Source: an uncultured Lachnospiraceae bacterium (GTDB taxonomy: Bacteria > Bacillota > Clostridia > Lachnospirales > Lachnospiraceae). Taken from it: a stretch of DNA of 53,766 nt. The translations under genes were made by a program, and so were the position numbers. The stretch lies in assembly GCA_910579805.1 (NCBI GenBank), contig CAJTWM010000023.1, positions 1-53,766 on the forward strand. The letters are read 5' to 3'. Positions within the stretch are counted from its first letter, which is position 1; each line of letters starts with the position of its first letter. Positions 1 to 9,264 of the stretch are shown here, piece after piece. Below the pieces are notes generated by a model. It made no database searches and was not told where the DNA came from. It saw only the letters and a program-made list of their open reading frames with translations.

Positions 1-50
1 GTCATCATCTGCCCCCGGCGCCGGTTCCTCCGCACTTCCTTCCGATTCAT
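1..50 (-). CDS. possible N-terminal fragment of a gene running off the left edge
   Basis: On the minus strand an ATG at 50 opens a frame that stays open to the window edge and encodes about 16 residues rich in Arg and Lys, as in the cytoplasmic leader of a membrane protein. No clear ribosome site precedes it, although a 16-codon frame just upstream (start near 94) ends on this ATG and could couple translation. Too short to recognise; it may be no gene at all. Confidence 0.2.
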   Translation of the reverse strand, partial: MNRKEVRRNRRRGQMM

Positions 51-210
51 TTGTCTGGCTGTCCTGCTGCGTCCCATTTGCCAGGCTTTCCGTCCATTTC
101 TCCCTTCTCTATGAATAAAATGAATTACTGCAACTTAATTTTAAGTCTCACAGGAAGGAATAGCAGTGTCCTTTTTTTTGTTTTGGTATCATTTTTTTAA
201 CGGCATAAAA

Positions 211-244
211 TAAGCGGCGCCCGGATTCTCTGTCCGGACGCCGC
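211..244 (-). terminator. intrinsic terminator after the hemerythrin/response-regulator gene
   Basis: On the minus strand, GCGGCG, a mismatch and TCCGG pair with CCGGA and CGCCGC (arms 233-244 and 214-225) and are followed by TTATTTTATG. It sits 18 bases after the stop codon at 262. Confidence 0.75.
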
Positions 245-261
245 CTGCTATATGCTATATA

Positions 262-1608
262 TTATTTTCTTTTTGCAAAAAAATCATCTATGATCTTCTT
301 GATCTCCTCTTCCGGCATCGTCTTTAACAGATAGCCTTCCGGCTTCAGCGCCATCACTTTCTTAACGCTTTCCCTGTCCCCCCTTCCGGTCAGGAAGATA
401 ACCGGAATATTTGCCGTTGCCTTTTCCGAACGGATCATTTCCAAAGTCTGCCGTCCGTCACAGACAGGCATTTCATAATCCAATAATACCAGATCCGGCC
501 TGTTCACTGTAATACTCTGGATAGCGGATAAACTGGAATTGGCTTCTATTACACTATAATCGCTGCCAAACAGCGATGTCATCTTGCCGCGCATAAAATC
601 CGAATCGTCTACTACGAGGATCTTTTTCTTCTGTCCTTTCCACTCCGCACGTTCATTGACCAAATACTGTTTGATCGTATCCATCGCATTCTGATGGTTG
701 ATATCCGGTGTGATCTTACCGTGGATCGAATTGTCGGCCACTGCACAAAATGCAAAATAGCCTTCGCCCGTATCAAACAGGAGACTGCAGGATGGAGTCA
801 CACGGTCAAAGGAATCCACAAGCTGCTCATGGGTCAGCAGGCTTTCTTTCTCTAATTCCAATAGATCCATTGCCGGAAAGCTTTCCCTGACACGCTCCAA
901 AAACTGTCTCGAAATATAGCGGTTGACATTGATCACCATGTCGTCCACCCTTTTATACTCGGTATTGAGTATCGTTCCGACTATTTTTAATAAAAGCTGC
1001 TCTTCAAAAACAAAGGTGATCTCCCATTTTTCTTTATTCTCCCCGCGATAAGCCAAACGGTTGCAGATCACTTTTCCGAAATTCTCTCCCGCATAATGAC
1101 TGCTGATCATTTTCGCTTTCAACTGGAACATATCCTGAACGAGCTGTATGATCGTCTGTTCCAACGCGTGGATCTCCTCTTCATGGGGAATATCCACCCA
1201 CTTGCTATTCTTTTTTCCTACAATCGCCAAATCTTCCGTCAGCGTATGCGCAACCGTCCATCCGATACAGACGCCCAAAAAATGCCTGATGGACTCTGTG
1301 GAATACTTTGATTCTTCCATCTCCTTTTCAAGAGCAGGCAGCGTCTTATCCCGGAAATCGCTGTGCAAACGTTTGTGTACTTCATATTCTCCATAGTCAA
1401 TCGACCGCATGTACTCTTCTTCGTGCTTGAAGTGCTCCACTGAGTGATTTTTTAAATATTTCACTCCTTCTCTACATACCCATTCGCTTTTTTCCTCGTC
1501 TTCACTGAGTTTTAAAAGCCTATCCATGGTTGATAAAAGCAGTTTGTGCTCTTTATCGATAAAGTCAACTCCAATTTTATATCTGTCATTCCACACAATC
1601 TGATTCAC
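262..1608 (-). CDS. bacteriohemerythrin / CheX-like / response-regulator receiver fusion protein
   Basis: A 448-residue three-part soluble protein. Residues 1-135 are a bacteriohemerythrin domain: it opens with the family's VWND start, has H21 in KEHKLLL, the HSVEHFKHEEE helix, and a C-terminal HTLTED motif for the last iron ligands. Such domains bind O2 or sense redox at a di-iron site. Residues about 165-305 resemble the CheX/CheC-like fold seen in chemotaxis phosphatases. Residues about 328-446 are a CheY-like receiver with the DD acidic pair, phospho-acceptor Asp in LLDYEMP, FLTG and a C-terminal Lys. There is no DNA-binding domain, so output is probably by protein contact or dephosphorylation. 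Start is GTG, with AGGAGGGG four bases upstream. The gene has its own terminator. Domain calls are family knowledge; the link to chemotaxis is inference, supported by two chemoreceptors in the window. Confidence 0.85.
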   Translation of the reverse strand: MNQIVWNDRYKIGVDFIDKEHKLLLSTMDRLLKLSEDEEKSEWVCREGVKYLKNHSVEHFKHEEEYMRSIDYGEYEVHKRLHSDFRDKTLPALEKEMEESKYSTESIRHFLGVCIGWTVAHTLTEDLAIVGKKNSKWVDIPHEEEIHALEQTIIQLVQDMFQLKAKMISSHYAGENFGKVICNRLAYRGENKEKWEITFVFEEQLLLKIVGTILNTEYKRVDDMVINVNRYISRQFLERVRESFPAMDLLELEKESLLTHEQLVDSFDRVTPSCSLLFDTGEGYFAFCAVADNSIHGKITPDINHQNAMDTIKQYLVNERAEWKGQKKKILVVDDSDFMRGKMTSLFGSDYSVIEANSSLSAIQSITVNRPDLVLLDYEMPVCDGRQTLEMIRSEKATANIPVIFLTGRGDRESVKKVMALKPEGYLLKTMPEEEIKKIIDDFFAKRK

Positions 1609-2006
1609 AGTACCCCTCCTTTGCTGTAGTACAGCATTTTCATTGACTTTTCCGGCGTTTCACATCACAGGACAAACATCCGTGACCGCCTTTTTTTGCT
1701 TGTCGAATAGAATAATATATTCGCCTCGCTAGCGCTCATTATACCACATATCCTGCTTGTTTGCCTATCCTAAATTATACTGAAATTACACATTTTTAGC
1801 CTTTTTTCACGCTTCCTGCCGTACTGCCCTGTCCTAAAAAATTCTATGGCATTCCCTTTATCGCTTCATTCCCTGAAAAATATTTTCCCGCAAATCAGCA
1901 CGCTAACGCGACAGCCGGCAGACAATTTTTCCGGATACTAACGCGTTTACCTTTATAGTATCTGTCAAATTGACTGCCAACCGTATTTCCAGAGAATCCG
2001 TTTCTC
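1609..2006. other. 398-base intergenic region
   Basis: It lies between two minus-strand genes. The ribosome site of the hemerythrin gene is at 1613-1620. Two TATAAT hexamers lie on the minus strand at 1738-1743 and 1774-1779, but neither has a convincing -35 at 16-18 bases, so the promoter is unresolved. The octamer CTAACGCG occurs twice (about 1901 and 1939). I see no coding frame, riboswitch or clear terminator. Confidence 0.5.
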
Positions 2007-3722
2007 TTATGATTTTCCTGCCGAGCCCGTTTCCACCAGTTCCCTGAGTTTTCCGATCCCGATCGGTTTAGAGTAATAATATCCCTGAAACCAGGTAGCC
2101 TGATAGACTCGCAGGTAATCCTGCAGTTCCTGTGTTTCCACGCCCTCTAAGCAGGTACTCATACCGCAGCTATTGGCAAACTCCACGATCGACCTGACCA
2201 TCGCCTGCTTTTTCACGTCTTCCGTAATCCCTCTGATAAAACTCATGTCCAGTTTGATCTCATCCATCGGAGCGTGAAGCACGATCCCCGAAGACGCGCT
2301 GCCGGTCCCGTAATCATCCATTGCCATACGGATACCGTATCCTTGAAAAAATTCCACCTCTCTCTTTATCATTTCCAACGGCATATCTTTACACCGTTCG
2401 GTCAGTTCCAGACACAGGTGGCTTGCCGGGAATGCCGTCTGTTCCAGAATCTGCAGAACTTCTGCACGGAACACTTCTCTTTCCATCTGTCTTGCCGACA
2501 CATTGACGTTCAGTACGAACTCCGGCAAGACCGCAAGCAGCTCCACCGTTTCCTGCAGTGCCGTCCGCAGGACATAATTGCCCAGCTCATACATCACCGG
2601 ATCTGTTTCCATCCACTCGATGAATCTGCCGGGAGGTACGGTTCCATAAGGCTCTTTACGCCATCTGACCAATGCCTCCGCTCCTACGATGCGTCCCGTC
2701 CCCGAAACCACTATAGGCTGGTATTCTACATAAAATCCCTCGCATCCTTCCCTGACTGACTGATGGATCACTTTCATCAATTCCAGATCTACGTTATTGG
2801 ACGTGCGCACTTCATCATTAAAAATGATCAGGTTTCCCTGATGGTCCGTTTCCGAATGGCCCAAAGCATATGCGGCCTTAGAACTCAAAGAATCGGCTCT
2901 CCCGTCGTATTGTTCGATCAGGATCGCCCCCGCGCATATTTTCAGCGCCATCTGCCTGTCGTTTACACGGATCCCCCGCGCCAGCCTGTCCCTGATCAAC
3001 TTTTCAAATGCAAGCAGCCCCTTTCTTCCGCATCCTTTTAAGATAAACCCAAATTTCGGACCATCGAGACGATAAACGGCGCTGTTCTCATCCATCATAT
3101 AAATAAACTGCAGCGCCGTCTTCTTAAGGAGTTGGTTCGTAAAATCATGCCCGTAAATAATATTCAGATTATTAAACCGTTCCAATTTGATCATCAATAC
3201 GGCAAACGGCTGCTGCTTTCCAATCGCCGTCTCAAGATCAGCCGTAAACCTTGCCTGAGAATACAGGTCCGTCAAGGCGTCTATCCTTGGCAGGACGTTT
3301 TCGTTACGCATCAGGACGATCAGGTAGCCTTCCCCGTTCTTTTCATCGTTCACAATATCCGTATGGATACTGAACATATGGTACTCTCCTGAAATGTCTT
3401 TGATCCGGACGCACAATTCCCTGTCCAGATCCTTTCCTTTCATCCTTGGAGGAATCCCTTCCTCATACTCCCATAGATCCTCCGGATGGATCAATTCCCT
3501 CATGACCTTATAGTGATCCTGAACATAGGTGTCTTTCATGCCAAAATATTTTTTAGCCGTCTCGGAAAACCATGCCTTTTCCTGATTCAAATGCAGAATA
3601 TAGATATAAGTATCTTCCGCCAGCATATTCACCGTATTCATTACGGAGTCTATGTAGCTTTCATTTTCATGCCAAAATCCCTGTTCCCTCATTTTACTCT
3701 TGTACCCCATGCTTTTTATCAT
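2007..3722 (-). CDS. PAS-like / degenerate GGDEF / EAL cyclic-di-GMP phosphodiesterase
   Basis: A 571-residue cytoplasmic protein. Residues about 25-125 look like a PAS-type sensor. Residues about 145-300 are a GGDEF domain whose active-site loop reads DGPKF instead of GGDEF, so it is unlikely to make c-di-GMP but may bind GTP as a regulator. Residues about 315-565 are an EAL domain with the catalytic set visible: EALVRW, LELTER, MDDYGTG, KLDMSFI, EGVET and the closing QGYYYSKP. The expected reaction is hydrolysis of c-di-GMP to pGpG, which would favour motility over attachment. I see no membrane segment. The start is uncertain: the ATG at 3722 lacks a strong ribosome site. It appears to be transcribed alone. 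Confidence 0.88.
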   Translation of the reverse strand: MIKSMGYKSKMREQGFWHENESYIDSVMNTVNMLAEDTYIYILHLNQEKAWFSETAKKYFGMKDTYVQDHYKVMRELIHPEDLWEYEEGIPPRMKGKDLDRELCVRIKDISGEYHMFSIHTDIVNDEKNGEGYLIVLMRNENVLPRIDALTDLYSQARFTADLETAIGKQQPFAVLMIKLERFNNLNIIYGHDFTNQLLKKTALQFIYMMDENSAVYRLDGPKFGFILKGCGRKGLLAFEKLIRDRLARGIRVNDRQMALKICAGAILIEQYDGRADSLSSKAAYALGHSETDHQGNLIIFNDEVRTSNNVDLELMKVIHQSVREGCEGFYVEYQPIVVSGTGRIVGAEALVRWRKEPYGTVPPGRFIEWMETDPVMYELGNYVLRTALQETVELLAVLPEFVLNVNVSARQMEREVFRAEVLQILEQTAFPASHLCLELTERCKDMPLEMIKREVEFFQGYGIRMAMDDYGTGSASSGIVLHAPMDEIKLDMSFIRGITEDVKKQAMVRSIVEFANSCGMSTCLEGVETQELQDYLRVYQATWFQGYYYSKPIGIGKLRELVETGSAGKS

Positions 3723-3853
3723 ACATTATCCGCTTTGACGTTCCGCCTTTACCCCTGTTATGTCGAAAGTCTGTCTGAAATTGCCGGGAAAAACGATTTA
3801 TTTTATAGTATAATGCTACAATGAAATCCGCATCCGGTCAAGTGGAAGATCGG

Positions 3854-5938
3854 CTACTTTTCCCCGCTCTCCAAATTCCGCATAAAACCCACATAAGTCG
3901 CTACAAAGTAAATACTGTAGACTCCGAAAAACAACAAAAAAGAAATGCCGAAATACAAAGCGGAGGGCGTCGCCGCACCGGAATAAAAATTAAATTTTCC
4001 GCCTACATAGCCTGCAATGATCCCGCTGATCAAAACTGCGAATAACGCGGGACACAGATAAAAGAGAACAAGCTGCTTTAAGACGAGCCGCGCCACCTGC
4101 TTTGTCCCCATTCCGATCTGCTTCAATACGCCGTACCGGAACTTATACTTTGCGGAATCGCTAAGCTGTTGTATAGACAATACGGTCAGCGCAACGCATA
4201 AAAATACCAGGCCCATATACAACATCGGAAAAATAAGAGTGAACAGTATCCCTTTCATTTCTACCACTATATTGTCACGGACCAGATTATCCGCCGCATA
4301 TACCATAATCGTATCCGAACCGATGCAGCTGTTTGCGTATAACGTCCCGTCCGCATCCGGATCTCCCATTGCCTGTTTAAAATCCAACCGTTTTGCCGCT
4401 TCGTCCAGCTCGTGTTTTAGCTCTCTTGGCGTTTCCCCGTAAAGCTCCACTGCAAGTTCCGAATAATACGGCCGCATCAAGGCGGCCTCCGCATCCGGTA
4501 CCACGATCACATAATCCCCGCCGTTATGGCCGTCCTGCGAGAAAGGTTCCGTATAATATCCGGCAAATTGAAGAGTCCCCCTGCCGCCCTCTATGACGAG
4601 CCTGTCGGAAAAATCACCCGTTTCCCGAAACACCCTGTCTTTGATATGGATCGCATACTCATCCTCCTCCAAAGAAATCTCCTCCAACCCGAGCATATTC
4701 CTGAGACGGTTATAATCCGTTAATCCCATAAAAGTATCATAGGTACAATAAAAAAAATCATGCATATGGGAAATTGCCTGTCTGTCGGGACTTCCGTCCT
4801 CCTTTTTATAAGTGTCTCCGAATACCTTTAAATTCGTATACAAAAAAACGTTTACCTGATCCGTTCCGTTTTCATAAATATGATAGGAATAGGCCTCTTT
4901 TATCGACGCGCTTTTCTCGATCACGGCAAGCTCCGCGGCAAAGTCCTCTTCCGTATATCCGCTGTGGATCTGCACGTCGAAAGGCATCTTCTCCTCCAAC
5001 ATCCGATCCTGATAAAAATTAAACATCATGGCCACCGAACACCCTAAAAAGGCAAGCACAAAAAGCGCCGTCAGCGTTCCCATAGTAAACCGCATGGTTT
5101 TTATTTTGGAAGAAAACTGCCTGAGCAGAAATAAATTCTGTCCTTTATAGACCAGCGCCCCCTTACGGCGCACATAACAGACAATAAAAGAAGCGAGTCC
5201 CGTATAAAAAAGATAAATCACAAGCACCAGTCCCGTTAAAAACAGTAATATGATCTCCGCGCTCCAATTTTTCCCGAAAAACAGCCATAAGCCAAACAGC
5301 AGTAAAAACAATCCCGAAACCGGCAGCAGCCATTTTTTGACCTCTTCATGCGACTCTTTGATCTCCTCGTTTAACTTTTCCGCATTCATCAGATTATAAA
5401 TGTTCATTTTTTTCAGTTTTCTCTTACAGCGCAGCAAAGCCAGCAAATAGCATCCGGCATAGCAGGACGCCGTCATGATCAGGCAGCCCCCATTCATTTC
5501 AACATTGAAAACATAATCCAGCGAAAACATACTGTAAAGAACGGACAGGATGATCTGCTGCACCAAAATCCCGCAGACAAGCCCTGCGAAAAAAGCGCCC
5601 ATACCCAGAATCACGTTTTCCCGCATATACAGCCTTGCGATCTGCTTTTTCTTCATGCCTAAAAGCAGATAAGTGCCAAATTCCCGGCTTCTCTTTTCCA
5701 TAATGAAGCGGAGCGTATAATTGATCAGCCATGCCACAATGATGATAATAAAAAAGGTCGCCAGACCCAGCATCACCTGCATCAATGCCGCCTGTTCAAA
5801 CATACTCTGCACATCCTTAGAAAACAAAAGGCTGTTGAAAGCAAACATCAGCGCCACCACAACCGTCATAGTAAAAAAATACACCAAATAATCTTTCGAC
5901 GAACGTTTCACATTCCGCAGTGCAAGTTTAGCGAGCAT
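3854..5938 (-). CDS. BceB-like ABC transporter permease (FtsX family)
   Basis: About 694 residues in the BceB/VraG arrangement: a first membrane segment after a short N-terminus, three more by about residue 240, then further segments, a large extracellular domain of roughly 200 residues (about 330-545), and a last group of membrane helices at the C-terminus. Family knowledge: with its ATPase it recognises cell-wall-active peptides such as bacitracin or lantibiotics bound to lipid II-cycle intermediates, and signals to a BceS kinase. I chose the ATG at 5938 because GGGAGG lies eight bases upstream; a GTG nine bases earlier is inside that ribosome site. The start overlaps the end of the ATPase gene by 11 bases, implying translational coupling. 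Confidence 0.88.
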   Translation of the reverse strand: MLAKLALRNVKRSSKDYLVYFFTMTVVVALMFAFNSLLFSKDVQSMFEQAALMQVMLGLATFFIIIIVAWLINYTLRFIMEKRSREFGTYLLLGMKKKQIARLYMRENVILGMGAFFAGLVCGILVQQIILSVLYSMFSLDYVFNVEMNGGCLIMTASCYAGCYLLALLRCKRKLKKMNIYNLMNAEKLNEEIKESHEEVKKWLLPVSGLFLLLFGLWLFFGKNWSAEIILLFLTGLVLVIYLFYTGLASFIVCYVRRKGALVYKGQNLFLLRQFSSKIKTMRFTMGTLTALFVLAFLGCSVAMMFNFYQDRMLEEKMPFDVQIHSGYTEEDFAAELAVIEKSASIKEAYSYHIYENGTDQVNVFLYTNLKVFGDTYKKEDGSPDRQAISHMHDFFYCTYDTFMGLTDYNRLRNMLGLEEISLEEDEYAIHIKDRVFRETGDFSDRLVIEGGRGTLQFAGYYTEPFSQDGHNGGDYVIVVPDAEAALMRPYYSELAVELYGETPRELKHELDEAAKRLDFKQAMGDPDADGTLYANSCIGSDTIMVYAADNLVRDNIVVEMKGILFTLIFPMLYMGLVFLCVALTVLSIQQLSDSAKYKFRYGVLKQIGMGTKQVARLVLKQLVLFYLCPALFAVLISGIIAGYVGGKFNFYSGAATPSALYFGISFLLFFGVYSIYFVATYVGFMRNLESGEK

Positions 5939-6692
5939 CGTATTCACCTCCCGTTAAGGACAATACGTCCAAAATGGCGTTCAAAAATTCTCTTCTGCTC
6001 TTGTTCCCCCTGATCAGCTCATGAAAGATCCGTCCGTCTTTTAAAAATAAAATACGGCTGCAATAACTGGCGGAAAAGGCGTCGTGGGTCACCATAAATA
6101 TAGTCGCTTTCTTTGTCTCGTTCAATTTCTGAAACGTCTCCAAAAGCGTCCCCGCCGCTTTGGAATCTAATGCTCCCGTAGGTTCGTCCGCCAAAAGCAG
6201 CTTGGGACGGTTAATGAGCGCACGGGCACAGGCACATCTTTGTTTCTGCCCTCCCGATACCTGATAAGGAAATTTATTCCGTATCTCCCAAATACCGAGC
6301 ATCCTCATCATCTCTTCGCCGTCCTCTTCGATCCTCTTCCTGTTCTTATTTTGCAGCGTCATGGCAAGCACGATATTCTCTTCGATCGTCAGCGTATCCA
6401 ATAAATTATAATCCTGAAATACAAATCCAAGATTTTCTTTCCGGAAATCCGAAAGTTTATCGGGATCCAGCTCCGTAATATCCGTATCCTGATAATAAAT
6501 ATGCCCCGCCGTCACACGGTCGATCGTGGACAACATATTGAGCAGGGTAGTCTTACCGGAACCCGATGCGCCCATCACGCCCATAAACTCCCCTTCCGCT
6601 ACTTGAAAACTTACTCTGTCCACGGCTTTTGTCATCCCGGCTTCGCTGCCGTAATACTTTTCCACTTCACAAACATTGATATACTCTTTCAT
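5928..6692 (-). CDS. BceA-like ABC transporter ATP-binding protein
   Basis: About 254 residues of the MacB/BceA type. Visible motifs are Walker A GASGSGKTT, Q-loop FVFQDYNLL, signature SGGQKQR, Walker B LLLADEPTGALD and the H-loop MVTHD. It energises the adjacent FtsX-type permease at the membrane. An upstream in-frame start would add 21 residues, but the protein from the ATG at 6692 matches the family length and its N-terminus. The ribosome site there is weak (AAAGGGA at longer spacing). It is followed immediately by the permease and preceded by the sensor kinase gene, giving the classic regulator-kinase-ATPase-permease order. Confidence 0.9.
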   Translation of the reverse strand: MKEYINVCEVEKYYGSEAGMTKAVDRVSFQVAEGEFMGVMGASGSGKTTLLNMLSTIDRVTAGHIYYQDTDITELDPDKLSDFRKENLGFVFQDYNLLDTLTIEENIVLAMTLQNKNRKRIEEDGEEMMRMLGIWEIRNKFPYQVSGGQKQRCACARALINRPKLLLADEPTGALDSKAAGTLLETFQKLNETKKATIFMVTHDAFSASYCSRILFLKDGRIFHELIRGNKSRREFLNAILDVLSLTGGEYDAR

Positions 6693-6814
6693 ATTTCTTG
6701 TTATCCCTTTCCCGTTCCTGCCGCCTGAAAACTTCTTCTCCTTAGGCGGAAACATTCTTAAGCAATTCCCAGTCTAGCAAAAAACAAAGAACGTTGGTAT
6801 CAATGTCGCTTTCA

Positions 6815-6840
6815 CTTATCTTACAATTTTGAAAGATAAG
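6815..6840 (-). promoter_or_regulatory. candidate BceR-type operator upstream of the ATPase/permease genes
   Basis: A perfect 8-bp inverted repeat, CTTATCTT and AAGATAAG, separated by ten bases. Its centre reads TTTCA-N4-TGTAA on the minus strand, close to the TnACA-N4-TGTAA half-site known for BceR-like regulators. It overlaps the stop codon of the kinase gene and lies about 125 bases before the ATPase start, where a regulated transporter promoter is expected. The -35/-10 downstream (TTGATA, then a poor -10) is weak. Function is inferred from position and similarity. Confidence 0.45.
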
Positions 6841-7831
6841 TACTGATAGGAAATTCCAGTATGATTTCGGTAAAAACATTTTCCTTAGAATTTGCATGGA
6901 TTCCGATCCCCAGTTTTTCGCAAAGTTTCCCGCAAAGATATAAGCCCATTCCGGTAGACCGTTCATGCGCCCTTCCATTAGTCCCTGTAAAATTCTTTTC
7001 AAAAATGCGGGAAAGTTCCTCCCCTTTGATCCCGACTCCGTTGTCCTCTACCACAAGTAAGACGCTTCGCCCTTCCTGTTTCGTATAGATACTGACTCTG
7101 GCGTCCGTTTCCTTTCTGTACTTCACGCTGTTTTGCAAAATCTGGTTTAAAATAAAACCGATCCACTTTTTATCCGTATATACATGATCTTTACAATCGG
7201 TCCGTACCTGTATCTGATTCTGGATAAAATAATATTTGTTCCGTCCGACGATCTCCGCCGTCACTTCATCCAGATCCGTTTCCTGAATAAAATAATCTTT
7301 ATAAACTTCGTCGGAACGCGCATAGTAAAGCGCCATGTCCACGAAATTTTCAATCTTCCCGTTTTCGATTCCGATCCTTCTGGTCACTTCGTCTTTATGG
7401 TTTTCACACATTAAAGAAATGCTGGTGACCGGCGCTTTGATCTCATGTACCAGACTTTCTATATACTCGCGGTAATCCTTTCTTCCCTCTTCGGCCGCAT
7501 GTATCTTTTCAATGACCGACCGATTGGAAGAGCGGATCATTTCCCTGTACAGTTTGTCCTCCAGCTTTTCGGAAGACGGCATCAATTCCCCTAATAAGAA
7601 CCGTTTGTCCACTTGTGCAAGCACTGCTTCCATCCGTGTAAAATACCGCTTTCTTTTCCGGTACTCGTAAACGCTCCAGCTCAAAAGGATCCCAAACCAG
7701 CAGACCAATATAAGCAGCCCCGCATCTTTAGGATATCCGGTGGCACACAAAAAAAGAAAAAGCGCCATCATGCAGGACAGGTGCAGGCAAAACAACAGGA
7801 TCTTATCCTTCAGAAAAGAAACCAAATTCAT
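6821..7831 (-). CDS. BceS-like intramembrane-sensing histidine kinase
   Basis: About 336 residues. Two membrane helices at residues about 10-30 and 38-55 are joined by only a few residues, so there is no extracellular sensor; this is typical of kinases that take their signal from a partner transporter. Then follow a dimerisation helix with the phospho-acceptor in VHEIKAPVT and a HATPase domain with the N box (LNQILQNSVKY), VEDNGVGI and a GMGLYL G box. The ATG at 7831 overlaps the TGA of the response-regulator gene as ATGA, so the two are coupled. Expected to phosphorylate that regulator when the permease senses a cell-wall antibiotic. Confidence 0.88.
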   Translation of the reverse strand: MNLVSFLKDKILLFCLHLSCMMALFLFLCATGYPKDAGLLILVCWFGILLSWSVYEYRKRKRYFTRMEAVLAQVDKRFLLGELMPSSEKLEDKLYREMIRSSNRSVIEKIHAAEEGRKDYREYIESLVHEIKAPVTSISLMCENHKDEVTRRIGIENGKIENFVDMALYYARSDEVYKDYFIQETDLDEVTAEIVGRNKYYFIQNQIQVRTDCKDHVYTDKKWIGFILNQILQNSVKYRKETDARVSIYTKQEGRSVLLVVEDNGVGIKGEELSRIFEKNFTGTNGRAHERSTGMGLYLCGKLCEKLGIGIHANSKENVFTEIILEFPISTYLSKL

Positions 7832-8508
7832 AAACAATACCCCATTCCCCGTTTTGTCTCCACAAAACCATGCGCGCCCAGACGCTCCAGTTTCCCTCTG
7901 ATCCGCGTCATATTTACGCTCAGCGTATTATCGTCAATATAGACCTGATTGTCCCATAAATACTCGATCAGTTCCATGCGTGGTATGATCCTGCCCGTGT
8001 TGGAAAAAAGATAGTAAAGGATCTTAAATTCGTTTTTCGTCAGTTCCTCACTTTGTTCTTCCGGGTCTTGAAGGAGCCGGATACTGCCATGGGCAATATC
8101 CAGTACCACACCTTTATGCTCCAATCTGTCCGGCTCTTTTTTCACCGCTTTCTTTGTTCTTTTTAAAACCGCCGCAATACGCGCTAAAAGGATCGGAGGA
8201 TGAAACGGTTTGGTAATATAATCGTCCCCGCCTTTCAGTATGCCGTTCAGTTCGTCCGACGCGTCCGTCCGGCTTGTCAAAAAAATCACCGGCACTTCGG
8301 ATACGGCACGGATTCCGGCGCAGATGTCAAACCCCGATTCTCCCGGCAGTTTCAGATCTAACAGGATCAGATCCGGATCGGCCGCTAATGCGGCCGACGC
8401 GGCTTCCTCAAATTCGCAGAGCGCCGTAACTTCATACAGCGCATTTTCCAAAAGCAGTTTTAATTCCTGCCGGATCTGCGCTTCATCTTCTATGATCACT
8501 ATATGCAT
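7828..8508 (-). CDS. BceR-like OmpR-family response regulator
   Basis: About 226 residues. The receiver (1-115) has the ED acidic pair, phospho-acceptor in LLDLKLPG, FLTSR and the Lys of ITKPFHPP. The C-terminal winged helix (130-225) has ELTKNEFKILYYL and the recognition-helix region DDNTLSVNMTRIRGKL seen in BceR regulators. I start at the ATG at 8508; a TTG six codons earlier lies just after the preceding stop codon. First gene of the Bce-type module. Its likely targets are the ATPase/permease genes through the palindrome at 6815-6840. Confidence 0.88.
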   Translation of the reverse strand: MHIVIIEDEAQIRQELKLLLENALYEVTALCEFEEAASAALAADPDLILLDLKLPGESGFDICAGIRAVSEVPVIFLTSRTDASDELNGILKGGDDYITKPFHPPILLARIAAVLKRTKKAVKKEPDRLEHKGVVLDIAHGSIRLLQDPEEQSEELTKNEFKILYYLFSNTGRIIPRMELIEYLWDNQVYIDDNTLSVNMTRIRGKLERLGAHGFVETKRGMGYCL

Positions 8509-8526
8509 ATTCTTTCTATGCCTCAA

Positions 8527-9144
8527 TCAGCGGGTAAAATTTGTCCGCAGCTTTTCATTGACCGGATGTTCCAGTCCGTTTTGTTTTCCAAGCTCGATAC
8601 ATTTTAATATCCACGCCATGTTTTTACCGATATTGGCCATGGTCATCAGCCCTTCTTTATCTTCCGCCACTTCCTCCGGCTGCGTGCCGTATACATGATT
8701 CCAGTAAGTGGAAGAGACTACGGGCATGGATGCTATGGTAAAATATTTATTGATCACGTCAAAAGACGCCGTCGTTCCCGCACGTCTGGCGCTTAGCACT
8801 GCCGCTGCCGGTTTAAAAGCGAATGCGCTGCCGCCCGAATAAAACGCTCTGTCCATAAAGGTCAAAAGCCGTCCGCTGGGATGGGCATAATATACGGGTG
8901 ATCCGAATACAAAACCGTCCGCCGTTTTTGCCTTTTCCACGAAATCATTGACCACGTCGCCAAACACACAGCTCCCTGTTTCCCTGCATTTCCCACAGGC
9001 AATACAATCCGGCAGGGCTTCGTTGCCGATGAAGACCGTCTCCGTTTCGATCCCTTCCTTGTGCAGTGCGCGCTCCACCTCCCTGAGCGCGGCGTTGGTA
9101 CAGCCCTCCGGCCTTGAACTTCCGTTTACTAATAATACTTTCAT
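8527..9144 (-). CDS. flavodoxin-fold NAD(P)H-dependent FMN reductase / iron-sulfur flavoprotein-like
   Basis: A 205-residue flavodoxin-fold protein. The N-terminal VNGSSRPEGCT loop binds FMN phosphate, SPVYYAHPSG is the second flavin loop, and a cysteine cluster (CIACGKC, then TGSCVF) resembles the iron-sulfur flavoprotein group. It probably moves electrons from NAD(P)H to an unidentified acceptor in the cytoplasm. Start ATG has GGAGG at good spacing. It ends only 18 bases before the response-regulator start and may be co-transcribed with the Bce-type module, though a role there is not established. Confidence 0.82.
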   Translation of the reverse strand: MKVLLVNGSSRPEGCTNAALREVERALHKEGIETETVFIGNEALPDCIACGKCRETGSCVFGDVVNDFVEKAKTADGFVFGSPVYYAHPSGRLLTFMDRAFYSGGSAFAFKPAAAVLSARRAGTTASFDVINKYFTIASMPVVSSTYWNHVYGTQPEEVAEDKEGLMTMANIGKNMAWILKCIELGKQNGLEHPVNEKLRTNFTR

Positions 9145-9264
9145 ACAGATCCTCCATTCTTATTCCGCCTGTAAATTTCAGGCATAAACAATCATATGTC
9201 CCTCTTATACCGGAAAGACCGGCTGTTTCTTTCTTTTCAAAAGCTTTTCTCCTTCCGTCTGTGC

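Noticed and set aside
6742..7002. 86-codon minus-strand frame overlapping the BceS-like gene
   Set aside because: It is an out-of-frame shadow of the kinase C-terminus with no ribosome site.
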